Of a stretch of 64,000 nucleotides of DNA, positions 48,665 to 56,618 are shown piece by piece. Both the position numbers and the translations under genes were made by a program. The notes below the pieces were generated by a model. That model was not told the DNA's origin, ran no database searches, and worked only from the letters and a program-made list of their open reading frames with translations. Origin of the DNA: Corynebacterium massiliense DSM 45435. GTDB lineage: Bacteria; Actinomycetota; Actinomycetes; Mycobacteriales; Mycobacteriaceae. How positions within the stretch are numbered: position 1 is the first letter of the stretch; every line of letters begins with the position of its first letter. The stretch lies in assembly GCF_028609805.1 (NCBI RefSeq), contig NZ_CP063189.1, positions 1,550,001-1,614,000 on the forward strand, given 5' to 3'.

Positions 48665-49267
48665 CTAGTTCCAGATTTGGAACACCTTCCCTGTTTCGAC
48701 TCCTTCTACAGAGCGTATATATGCGTCGGCTACCTCTGTCGCAGGAACTTGTTTGAACCCAGGAAAAGCAGAATGAAAACCGGTAGCTTCTTTGAGCACC
48801 GTTGGGCTTACCGCATTAATCCTCTGTCCGCGTGGAAGTTCAGTGCTAGCTGCGGTGACAAACGATTCAACACCACCATTAGCCATAGACGCTGCAGCAC
48901 TGCCAGCAATAGGATGCTGAGACAAAATTCCAGTCGTAAGGGTAAACGATCCACCGTCGTTAAGATATGAAAGCCCTTCGGTAACCAAGCTAACTTGTCC
49001 TAACAGTTTTCCAGTTGCTGCAGCCGAGAAGTCCTCACGAGAAAGATCTGTAAGGTGACTAAAGGGTGCAAACCCTGCGCAGACTACAATCGCGTCAAGC
49101 GGACCAGCCTCTTTGTAAAAGGCACGAATCGAGTCCACATCAGACATGTCTACTTGTGGAGTCGAGTGTCGAGAAACGCGAAGAACCTCATAGTGCTTCT
49201 CGAAACGGTCGGCAACAGCGCTTCCGATAGTTCCGGTAGCACCGATAACGGCAACTTTTCTTCCCAT
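48665..49267 (-). CDS. Short-chain dehydrogenase-like protein lacking YxxxK
   Basis: 200 aa from ATG 49267 (AAAGGAG upstream). Rossmann nucleotide motif GATGTIGSAV and VVCAGFA (NNAG position) are present. At the catalytic position it reads AAASMANGGVESF instead of YxxxK, so classical SDR oxidoreduction is doubtful. Clearly lower GC than the cadmium and copper genes to the right. Confidence 0.82.
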   Translation of the reverse strand: MGRKVAVIGATGTIGSAVADRFEKHYEVLRVSRHSTPQVDMSDVDSIRAFYKEAGPLDAIVVCAGFAPFSHLTDLSREDFSAAATGKLLGQVSLVTEGLSYLNDGGSFTLTTGILSQHPIAGSAAASMANGGVESFVTAASTELPRGQRINAVSPTVLKEATGFHSAFPGFKQVPATEVADAYIRSVEGVETGKVFQIWN

Positions 49268-49360
49268 ACTGTCTCCTTTCTCGCGAAGTGTCTTGTGTAG
49301 CCCGAGACTACTAGAAATCAAACTGAGCGAGAGGTGGAATTAAAATCCCTGTAAACTCTG

Positions 49361-49376
49361 TGTGATTAGATTCACA
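49361..49376. promoter_or_regulatory. GlxR/CRP-type binding site
   Basis: TGTGATTAGATTCACA has perfect TGTGA-N6-TCACA half-sites, the corynebacterial GlxR consensus apart from the centre. It lies 94 bp before the SDR-like gene, a position suited to control of that gene. Confidence 0.65.
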
Positions 49377-49377
49377 C

Positions 49378-49444
49378 GCCCCGACAGCGCTTCAAAAAGA
49401 CCTTCCAGGCGTTATAGGAGCCACCGATAACGCCCGGTCGGGGC
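49378..49444 (-). terminator. Nested hairpin after cadD
   Basis: Outer stem GCCCCGAC/GTCGGGGC (49378-49385 with 49437-49444) and inner 8-bp stem 49408-49415 with 49427-49434. There is no T-run, so terminator function is unsure. Confidence 0.45.
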
Positions 49445-49466
49445 CGTTTGGAACGCTGCCGCTACG

Positions 49467-50066
49467 TCAGAGCCCGAAGGCTCCGCCGCTGACGAGGATC
49501 ACGATACCGAGGCCGATGAGAACGATGGGAAAGAGGATGTGCTCAAAGCGTTCGAGCACTTCCGCGATCGGGGGGCGGGTTGCGACGAACCTTGCCAGGG
49601 CCACCAGGACCGCCACGAGCGCGAGGAAGATGACGCAGTAGGCGACTACTGCGAGAGGCTCCACGCTGAGGAATACAGGGGTGTAGACGCCGATATTGTC
49701 GCCACCGTTGGCAAAGGTGACGCCTGCGACCGTCCCCACGCCGACCTTCTTGCCGGCAACCTTGGCCTCGTCATCGTCGTCACCGTCTCCGCGCCAGGCC
49801 TCCCATGCGGCCCAGAGGCCGAGGCCCAGAGGGATGAGACCAAAGTATGGAATGGCTGCCGGGGGCAGAAATGCTCCGGCGCCGGTGGTCACAAGGATCG
49901 CGGCGACGAGGATGCCCGCGAATCCGAGGTACTGGCCGGCCAGAATGCGGGCGGTGGTGCCGCGCTGGCCTGCCCCTCGCGCGAAGAAGAGGGAGAGCAC
50001 GATGATGTCGTCGATGTTGGTAGCTGCGAACAGGCCTATCGCCTGCAAGACCGAGGTGAGGATCAT
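49467..50066 (-). CDS. cadD: CadD family cadmium resistance transporter
   Basis: 199 aa, five to six membrane helices. The conserved N-terminal FAATNIDDIIVLSLFFAR and the central VTFANGGDNIGVYTPVF motifs are those of CadD, which exports or sequesters cadmium. A charged Asp/Glu/Lys loop lies in the middle. Start ATG 50066 overlaps the cmtR stop (ATGA), so it is translationally coupled to its sensor. Confidence 0.92.
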   Translation of the reverse strand: MILTSVLQAIGLFAATNIDDIIVLSLFFARGAGQRGTTARILAGQYLGFAGILVAAILVTTGAGAFLPPAAIPYFGLIPLGLGLWAAWEAWRGDGDDDDEAKVAGKKVGVGTVAGVTFANGGDNIGVYTPVFLSVEPLAVVAYCVIFLALVAVLVALARFVATRPPIAEVLERFEHILFPIVLIGLGIVILVSGGAFGL

Positions 50067-50422
50067 GCGTCCTCCCCAGCTGCGTAGCACCCGGGAAGCG
50101 TGCAGACGGGATCGATGCACGGGGCGTCTTCGTCTACTGCCAGGGTGGCATCGACCAGTGCTGTCAGTGCCTGTGCCAGGTGCGGATCGGCGATCTCGTA
50201 TCGTGTCCGACGCCCCTCTGGCTCGGAGACGACAATCCCACAATCGCGCAAGCATGTCAGGTGGTTGGACACGTTCGGGCGGGTCAGGTCCAGATCTCGG
50301 GATAGTTCCGCCGGGTAGGCGGGATGGTCGAGCAGGGTCAAGATGATCCGGGATCGAGTGGGGTCGGCCAGTGCACGACCCAGGCGGTTCATCACGTCGA
50401 GACGCGAAGCAATAGTCAGCAT
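50063..50422 (-). CDS. cmtR: CmtR-type Cd/Pb-sensing ArsR repressor
   Basis: 119 aa winged-helix ArsR family. It keeps cysteines at 57, 61 and 102 (NVSNHLTCLRDC and DAPC), the same positions that bind Cd(II)/Pb(II) in mycobacterial CmtR. Two more Cys, 107 and 112, are in the tail. It should release DNA when metal binds and so induce cmtR-cadD. Confidence 0.93.
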   Translation of the reverse strand: MLTIASRLDVMNRLGRALADPTRSRIILTLLDHPAYPAELSRDLDLTRPNVSNHLTCLRDCGIVVSEPEGRRTRYEIADPHLAQALTALVDATLAVDEDAPCIDPVCTLPGCYAAGEDA

Positions 50423-50424
50423 GC

Positions 50425-50457
50425 GCTGAACTATACAGCGATCGCTGAACTAGTCAA
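50425..50457 (-). promoter_or_regulatory. cmtR-cadD promoter and operator, leaderless
   Basis: On the minus strand, TTGACT (50452-50457) and TATAGT (50430-50435) are 16 bp apart. The -10 ends 8 bp from the ATG, so transcription would start at or next to the start codon. The spacer contains the perfect palindrome CAGCGATCGCTG (50436-50447), and CGCTGAACTA is repeated at 50425 and 50443: a likely CmtR operator. Confidence 0.72.
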
Positions 50458-51366
50458 GTTCCGGGTAGCGGTGCAGCTGTGTGCGCTGCTGAAGAGACAG
50501 TGAAAGTAGCAGAGATGGCGCAGATTCCGGCAAAGTTGCGAAAACAGCTGAACCACGCTCGTTTCTGATGATCGGCCCATGTGCGATTTGTGCCGCGCCG
50601 AAGGCAACCGAATTGGCTCGAAGTTCCGTAGCGTTGAAAGTTTCCGCTCGAACCATAAGTCACCGGAGGTGCTCACCTTTGACGAACTTGTCGAACGTTC
50701 ACCGTGGAGCGTGGAGCTTGCCGAGAGGCAGGAAGAGTCGGAAGCGGAATTTCCTGACTTCCCGTTCTCAGGAGCGCTCCTGCTCACGTCAAAAATTTAC
50801 TTCTGTTGTGTAACCCGAGGCGAAACTGCGTGTAACCGGGGTGTTGCCGCGGACCTAATACATCTGGTCAGGAAGTTTCATAAAAGCCCCTCGTCCGTCA
50901 CGGGGCTTTCAAGAAACATCTTCAATCTTTCCACGAAACCCCTGGCCGGCCGAAGGAAAACGGCGCTCAATAAAAGGAAACTCCCCTAGTGCTTCTCGTC
51001 GTTGGAAGCACTAGGGAAGAATCCATATCCGCAGTACGGGATATGCTCTTTGAAAAGCCATGCTGAGCTGCCATCGTGAACATCACACCATCGAAATCCG
51101 GAGATGGAAACCACAGAAGTTTCCACTCCGGTTCTTTTTATTTTTCCTAGTCGCAGTTCTTCTGCTTAGTACGCAGCATATCCATGCTCATCAATCATGT
51201 ACTGGGTAGCAGTATTTAATTCCTGCTGGGAAATATCCCGCAAACTCGGCCCCGCCGCTGACCCTCCCCAGCGGTCGTAGTAGCGGGGGTTGGGGTGGAG
51301 TTCGGATAGTCCTGCGAAGTGCTCATAGCACTAAGGCAACCACACCCACGCCCGCTACGAAAGGCC
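50458..51366. other. Gene-poor remnant region
   Basis: No gene I can support. An open frame at 50579-50989 (starting MCDLCRAEGNRIGSKF) has no recognised family and runs into hairpins, so it is doubtful. Hairpins are at 50983-50990/50902-type AAAGCCCC/GGGGCTTT (50883-50909) and a 12-bp stem at 50984-50995 with 51005-51016. Base composition and broken content suggest mobile-element debris. Confidence 0.5.
51098..51146 (+). terminator. Strong rho-independent terminator
   Basis: CCGGAG/CTCCGG plus GGAAAC/GTTTCC stem (51098-51131) followed by TTCTTTTTATTTTT. It points to a former plus-strand gene in the remnant region. Confidence 0.8.
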
Positions 51367-51418
51367 AACCACACTAACCTTGTGGACAACCCGCACAGGG
51401 CTAGTGTGGTTATCCACA
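51367..51418. other. DnaA-box-like cluster, replicon remnant
   Basis: A perfect TTATCCACA box at 51410-51418 and TTGTGGACAA (51380-51389, TTGTCCACAA on the other strand) lie inside a 10-bp inverted repeat (51367-51376 with 51402-51411). It precedes a truncated polymerase-type exonuclease gene. Confidence 0.5.
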
Positions 51419-51481
51419 GAAATCCACGTTGGTTGCAGTGTTCGATGGCGTTTAGGCGGGCATGTCGGTATGGGCCTCTAG

Positions 51482-51757
51482 GCTTGGGGCTATGGGCTTT
51501 TAGAAAACCTCCTCAACCGCTACGCCCCGCGCACACCGGGCAAGCCGGTCTTTGCGGTCATTGATACCGAAACCACCGGCTTTAACAAGCGTTACGACCG
51601 CATCATTGGACTTGCTGCCGTGCGCGCTGACGCATACTTCAATCCCGTTGACTCCTGGCACACATTGCTCACCCCTGACACCAACACCGTGTCCGCTACT
51701 CGGGGGACACCCCCGCCCACCTCGGCACTCCACCCCTGCTGTGGGGGTTACTCGTAG
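51482..51757 (+). pseudogene. DEDDh 3'-5' exonuclease fragment
   Basis: Open frame without a start codon. It reads LLENLLNRYAPRTPGKP, then VFAVIDTETTGFNKRYDRII, the ExoI motif (DxE) of DNA polymerase III epsilon-type exonucleases. It breaks down after DTNTVSATRG and stops at 51755-51757. Only about 70 residues of a domain of about 170 remain; the 3' end runs 10 bp into the convergent oxidase gene. Confidence 0.75.
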
Positions 51758-53229
51758 CGAAGCGAGCTGAACATCCCGGTTTCCATGTGATAGGCGTTAT
51801 GGCAGTGAAATGCCCACTCACCGGGGTTGTCAGCGATCAGGTCGGCGATCATGGTTTCACCGTGGCGGAGAAGGACGGTGTCCTTGCGTAGCCCGCCGCT
51901 GCCGGGCAGCGCCCACGTGTGGCCGTGGATGTGCATGGGATGGGGCATCATGGTCCTGTTGCGCATGACCATCCGCAGGCGCTGGCCCTCCTGCACGGTC
52001 GCGGAGGAGGATTGGCCGTCGGTGAGAATGCTCCATTCATACGGCATCATCTGCCCGCCCAGGTCGATGCTGACTTCTCGGTCTGGTGTGTCCTCGGGCA
52101 GGAGTGCACGGTCTGCTGGCTTCAGGGAGGACAGAAGCAGCCCGGTGGACGACAACTCGGGGAAGTCGACATCGGGGTGGGGGGCCTGGCCGCCGGCGGT
52201 GCGGATGACGGCGAAGGCACGGTCGTCCTTACCCACCGCCAAAGCCGTGAGCGGGAAGATACCGTCGTCGAGGATGACCTCGACGTCGACACGCTCGCCC
52301 ATCGACAGGTAGATCGATTCGGTCTCCCTGGGTTGGACAGGGAAGCCGTCGGTGTGGGTCACGGTCATGCGGTGGCCACCGAGGGCCACCTTGAAGATGG
52401 TGTCACCGCCGGAGTTGATAAACCGCAGGCGGGCCTTGTCGCCCGGGCGAGCCTCGAAGGTCCGGTGAGCACGGGGGATACGTCCGTTGATGAGGTAGTG
52501 CGGATACATCACATCGCCGGCATCCCCGCCCAGTACCCGGTCCGGGGTGCCGTGCATCATATGGCCGTGACCTCCCATCCCCTTCTTCCCGTTATGGTCA
52601 CCCGAACCCATTCCGGTGAGCTTGTCGAGCTCATCGTCGGGAGTGCCCTGAATGCCATCGACCCAGTCGTCGAGCACGATGGTCCACTCGACGTCCTGGT
52701 CCTCAGCGTCTTGCGGGTCACGGACGATCAGTGGGGCGTGGAGGCCGCGATCAAGCTGCAGGCCGGAGTGGGAATGGTAGAAGTAGGTGCCACCATGGGG
52801 GACTTCAAAAACATAGGAGAAAGACTCGCCAGGTTCAATGGGGTCCTGGGTCATGCCGGGCACACCGTCGGCTGCGTTGTGGAGTGCGATGCCATGCCAG
52901 TGGATGGAGGTGCTCTCAGGCAGTTCATTGGTGATATCGACCTGGAGGACGTCGCCGGCGGTGGCCTCAATGGCCGCATCCCCGGTGTCAGAGACGTATC
53001 CCCACGTCTTGGCTTCGATACCGCCGATATCCAGAGAGAGGGGCCGGGCGGTCAGTGTCCGGCGCACCGTCGGCTCACCGAGCGCAGTGGGGGTGGGAGT
53101 GGGGCGAAGGGAGGAACCTGGTGCCGAGGCAGCGGGTCCAGGGTCGCTGGTGCAGGCGGCCACGGCCCCGGTGCCGGCGAGGACGAGCCCACCGAGCAGA
53201 AACTGTCGTCGGGAAAATCCGTTTATCAT
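51748..53229 (-). CDS. Multicopper oxidase (CueO/CopA type), Tat lipoprotein
   Basis: 493 aa. Tat motif SRRQFLLGG is followed by a lipobox (AVAAC), so it is folded before export and anchored outside. All copper ligand blocks are intact: HWHG, HSHSG, HPMHIHGH and the type 1 site HCHNAYHMETGM. A Met/His-rich loop (KKGMGGHGHMMHG) may bind Cu(I). It probably oxidises Cu(I) to Cu(II). Operon with cueP, 71 bp upstream. Confidence 0.94.
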   Translation of the reverse strand: MINGFSRRQFLLGGLVLAGTGAVAACTSDPGPAASAPGSSLRPTPTPTALGEPTVRRTLTARPLSLDIGGIEAKTWGYVSDTGDAAIEATAGDVLQVDITNELPESTSIHWHGIALHNAADGVPGMTQDPIEPGESFSYVFEVPHGGTYFYHSHSGLQLDRGLHAPLIVRDPQDAEDQDVEWTIVLDDWVDGIQGTPDDELDKLTGMGSGDHNGKKGMGGHGHMMHGTPDRVLGGDAGDVMYPHYLINGRIPRAHRTFEARPGDKARLRFINSGGDTIFKVALGGHRMTVTHTDGFPVQPRETESIYLSMGERVDVEVILDDGIFPLTALAVGKDDRAFAVIRTAGGQAPHPDVDFPELSSTGLLLSSLKPADRALLPEDTPDREVSIDLGGQMMPYEWSILTDGQSSSATVQEGQRLRMVMRNRTMMPHPMHIHGHTWALPGSGGLRKDTVLLRHGETMIADLIADNPGEWAFHCHNAYHMETGMFSSLRYE

Positions 53230-53300
53230 GATTTAACCTTCCTTGGTGTTAGATTTCAGTGATACGGGAGACAGGCGCAGGTGAGGACCCGGCTGAGCCA

Positions 53301-53876
53301 TCACGTCAGGTGCAGGTCTGTGACACAGGTGGCACCGTCGTCGCCGGTGGAAAACTCCGTTGTGCCGGTACGCCCCTGGTAGCTGACCTCAATCAGACCG
53401 GTGGCATCATCGGGAAGCCAGAAGCCAATAAACCCGTTGTCGAAGGTGGTTGTCGCCTCGTCCACCAGCACCTCACCGGTCGCCTCATCGGTGATCGTGA
53501 CCTGGATATCCTCATTGTCGAGTTCCCCCTGGCAGGTCGTGAGGCTGTGGTAGAAGCAGTCGTGGGTGGAGGTGAGATAGGGTGCGATCGAGACATACGT
53601 CTGATTGTCGGGAAGATCGAGCACAACTTCCTGGTCATCGCTCGAGAGCAGCAGTTCATCGGCACGTACTGAGGCGATCAGATCCGTGGGACGCTCAGTG
53701 ACCTTCTGCCGGTCGAGGTGATCAATGATCTCCACCGCGTCCATGTCGGCCAGGCCATGGGCAGTCAGGAATGTATCCTGGGACACCGTCCCATCGGCGG
53801 TGGGTTCCGGGTCGGCAGCCGAACACCCCGTGAGGGCGAGGGCAAGGGCGGCGGCTGCGATCGCTGCTCGTTTCAC
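53301..53876 (-). CDS. cueP: CueP-like copper-binding lipoprotein
   Basis: 191 aa from a GTG at 53876, with AAGGAG ahead. The signal peptide ends LALTGC (lipobox). CueP signature stretches are clear: DAVEIIDHLDRQKVTERPTDL, HDCFYHSLTTCQGEL with paired Cys, FDNGFIGFWLP and a final Cys in TCVTDL. In Salmonella CueP holds copper in the periplasm; here it would do so on the outer membrane face. First gene of the cueP-oxidase operon. Confidence 0.92.
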   Translation of the reverse strand: MKRAAIAAAALALALTGCSAADPEPTADGTVSQDTFLTAHGLADMDAVEIIDHLDRQKVTERPTDLIASVRADELLLSSDDQEVVLDLPDNQTYVSIAPYLTSTHDCFYHSLTTCQGELDNEDIQVTITDEATGEVLVDEATTTFDNGFIGFWLPDDATGLIEVSYQGRTGTTEFSTGDDGATCVTDLHLT

Positions 53877-54201
53877 GTCAATCTCCTTGGATCGTGGTAA
53901 GACCATGAGAAGACACCGTCTCAAGGTCGATGCCATACCTTTATCTAGCACGGGTGCCTGACGGACTAGAAATCAAAAACCCTGCTCACAGCCTTATAAC
54001 AGGGCGAAAAGGGGGTGAATTCGGTGGGCTGGGTCACCACCGGGACACCACCCCACAGCCGTGGGCGATGTACTTCTACCCGCCCCGGGTATGCGGTGCA
54101 GACAGTGAAATCCCTGGTGGCGCCTGCTGAACCGGCCAGGGGAGGCGATGCCGCCGACCCAGGGTGGGGCACAGGGGTGACGGCGGTCGAAGGGTGATGT
54201 T

Positions 54202-54221
54202 TGAAGATTTGATGAAGATTT
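54202..54221. promoter_or_regulatory. CopR tandem binding site
   Basis: TGAAGATTTGATGAAGATTT: 9-bp direct repeat with a 2-bp spacer (11-bp period). It is the tandem repeat I recall for the C. glutamicum copper regulator CopR. It lies 60 bp before copR in the 404-bp divergent space (53877-54280) to cueP, so it could drive both. Nothing else in that space is supported except a CCCTG/CAGGG hairpin at about 53980-54005. Confidence 0.82.
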
Positions 54222-54280
54222 CCCCGCCGGGCACTGAGCGAGGGTGGTATTCCCCCCTGACCGGAGCGATACTGGGGTCT

Positions 54281-55003
54281 ATGGCTGACCGCACACCGAC
54301 CACCGCCACGCCCCCGGGGCGGGTGCTGGTCGTCGATGATGAACAACCCCTGGCTCAGCTGGTGGCCTCCTACCTCATCCGGGCCGGCTTTGATACCCGC
54401 CAGGCGCACACCGGCACTCAGGCCGTGGACGAGACCCGTCGCTTTTCCCCCGATGTTGTGGTGCTGGATCTGGGGCTGCCCGAACTCGACGGCCTGGAGG
54501 TGTGCCGACGCATCCGCACCTTCTCGGACTGCTACATCCTCATGCTCACCGCGCGTGGCAGCGAGGACGACAAGATCAGCGGTTTGACCCTGGGGGCGGA
54601 TGACTACATCACTAAACCTTTTAGCATCCGGGAACTGGTGACCCGGGTGCATGCGGTGCTGCGCCGCCCGCGCACCAGCACCACCCCACCGCAGGTGACT
54701 ACCCCCTTGATCGTTGGTGACCTCATCCTTGACCCCGTCGCCCATGAGGTACGGGTGGGGGAGACGACCGTGGAGCTCACCCGCACGGAGTTCGAGCTGC
54801 TGGTTGCCCTGGCCCTGCGCCCCGGCCAGGTGCTGACCCGCCACGACCTGGTCACCGAGGTCTGGGACACCACCTGGGTCGGTGATGAACGCATCGTCGA
54901 TGCCCACATCGGCAACTTGCGTCGCAAGCTCGGCACCGACAACCAGGGCCGGGGGTTTATCGACACCGTGCGTGGCGTGGGCTACCGGGTGGGGCAGCCA
55001 TGA
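54281..55003 (+). CDS. copR: Copper response regulator CopR (OmpR family)
   Basis: 240 aa from ATG 54281. The receiver domain has the phospho-Asp in VVLDLGLPELDG and the conserved Lys in DDYITKPF; the C-terminal winged helix has LTRTEFELLVALALRPGQV and the final RGVGYRVG. It overlaps copS by ATGA. Its binding repeat lies just upstream, suggesting autoregulation. Confidence 0.92.
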   Translation: MADRTPTTATPPGRVLVVDDEQPLAQLVASYLIRAGFDTRQAHTGTQAVDETRRFSPDVVVLDLGLPELDGLEVCRRIRTFSDCYILMLTARGSEDDKISGLTLGADDYITKPFSIRELVTRVHAVLRRPRTSTTPPQVTTPLIVGDLILDPVAHEVRVGETTVELTRTEFELLVALALRPGQVLTRHDLVTEVWDTTWVGDERIVDAHIGNLRRKLGTDNQGRGFIDTVRGVGYRVGQP

Positions 55004-56126
55004 ATCACGGACCCGGCCTGACCTTCCGCTTCCTGGCCGCCCAGGTGTTGGTCGTGGTGATTAGCCTGCTGGTGGCCGCGGCCGTGGCCACGATGGTGGG
55101 CCCGACCCTGTTCCATGATCATATGTTGATGACCGGCCGGGAGGACCCCTCACTGGAGCTGTTCCATGCCGAGCAGGCCTACCGGGGCGCCAACCTGATC
55201 ACCCTGGCCGTCGCCCTGCCCACCGCCTTGACCAGCGCCCTGCTGGCCAGCCTGTGGTTATCGCGTCGTCTGCGCACCCCCTGCAGGATCTCACCCACGC
55301 CGCTACCAGCCTGACGGCCGGCAACTCCCGTATCCGCGTGCCCGCCGGAAAAGCAGGCCCCGAGGTTACCACCCTGGCGCATGCCTTCAACACCATGGCC
55401 GACCGGCTGGAACACACCGAACAGGTCCGCCGCCAGATGCTCTCTGATCTGGCCCACGAAATGGGCACCCCCTTATCGGTGCTCACGGTCTACCTCGATG
55501 GTCTCCAGGACGGGGTCGTGGACTGGAATAATGCCACCCACACGATTATGGCTGACCAACTCACCCGCCTGACCCGGTTGATGGAAGACATCGACGATGT
55601 CTCCCGGGCCCAGGAACACCGGATCGATTTGGACCTGGCGGAGGAAGGGCTCGGGGATCTGCTCCATACCGCCGCTGCTGCCGCGGGGGAAGCTTATGCT
55701 GACAAAGGCGTCGATTTACAGGTCGAGACCATTACAGACACCTCCCGGGTGCTCGTGGACCGGCAACTCTTCGGCCAGGTGATGAGCAATCTCCTGTCGA
55801 ACGCGCTACGGCACACCCCGGCCGGCGGGCAGGTCCGGATCAGCGTCCACCGACAGGGGGCGTCCACCGCGCTCATCCACGTCGCCGATGACGGCGAGGG
55901 CATCCCACCTGACCAGCTCGGACACATCTTCGAACGCTTCTACCGGGGGGACGCCGCCCGCAGCCGGGACAACGGCGGGGCCGGTATCGGTCTGACCATC
56001 TCCAAGGCATTGATCGAGGCTCACGGCGGCACTCTCACCGCCACCTCCCCCGGACCCGGTCGCGGAGCGGTGTTTGCCCTCCGCCTCCCGCTGTCCCCTC
56101 CCGACAGTGAGGAGGCTGCTCGGTGA
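55000..56126 (+). pseudogene. copS: Copper sensor kinase CopS, one-base frameshift
   Basis: From ATG 55000: two transmembrane helices, then LWLSRRLRTP where the frame is lost in a C-run near 55279. In the -1 frame the protein continues LQDLTHAATSLTAGNSRIRV (HAMP), H-box SDLAHEMGTPLSVL, N-box NLLSNALRHTP, G1 DDGEGIPP and G2 GGAGIGLTIS. One extra C would join the parts, so this is a very recent lesion, a phase-variable tract or a sequencing error. Confidence 0.87.
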
Positions 56127-56165
56127 CCACACCCTGCCCCGCGTGAGGGCCGGTCCCTCCACCCC

Positions 56166-56193
56166 TTGAAAATATACCCCAGGGGGGTATGCG
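56166..56193 (+). promoter_or_regulatory. copZ-copB promoter with CsoR-type operator
   Basis: ATACCCC-AGG-GGGGTAT (56174-56190) is a perfect inverted repeat of the CsoR class. It fills the spacer between TTGAAA (56166-56171) and TATGCG (56188-56193), 16 bp apart. No csoR gene is in the window, so a chromosomal one would act. Confidence 0.78.
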
Positions 56194-56240
56194 CTAGAGA
56201 GCGGCATCGCCGCACCCCACCGAACCGAAGGAGCTTTCCC

Positions 56241-56567
56241 ATGATCACCACCCCGCCCCGCCTCTTGCCGATGGCCTCCCACGGCTGCAGCTGTTGCGGA
56301 CCTGCCTCACGTGCCGACACCGCCTCCATCCCTGCCGCCAGCGACTCGTCAGCAGGAGGGTCCTCCCCTAGCTACCAGGTCACCGGCCTGACCTGCGGGC
56401 ACTGCGCGAAAAGCGTGACCCAGGCCCTTCAGGCCCTTCCCCAGGTCGACGACGTCCAGATTGATCTCGCTGCTGGTGGAGTTTCCACCGTCACGGTCAC
56501 CGGTGTCGTACCTCCGGAGATGGTTCGCCGGGCCATCGAGGAGGCCGGCTACACCGTCTTATCCTGA
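56241..56567 (+). CDS. copZ: Copper chaperone CopZ-like, with extra N-terminal Cys cluster
   Basis: 108 aa from ATG 56241 (AAGGAG upstream). An N-terminal segment holds a Cys cluster (SHGCSCCGP), and a Ser-rich linker follows. Residues about 42-108 form an HMA domain with the Cu(I) site GLTCGHCAKSV. The extra cysteines could hold a second metal. It is 51 bp before the ATPase gene. Confidence 0.9.
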   Translation: MITTPPRLLPMASHGCSCCGPASRADTASIPAASDSSAGGSSPSYQVTGLTCGHCAKSVTQALQALPQVDDVQIDLAAGGVSTVTVTGVVPPEMVRRAIEEAGYTVLS

Positions 56568-56618
56568 TCAGTTATACCCATCATCTCGACCCCGACCGGG
56601 TTGAGCGAAAGGAACGTC

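Noticed and set aside
50579..50989. 136-codon frame beginning MCDLCRAEGN
   Set aside because: No recognised domain, no convincing ribosome site, and it runs through hairpins; treated as remnant sequence.
56601..56618. TTG 56601 as copB start
   Set aside because: The AAAGGA ribosome site lies between it and ATG 56619, favouring the ATG.
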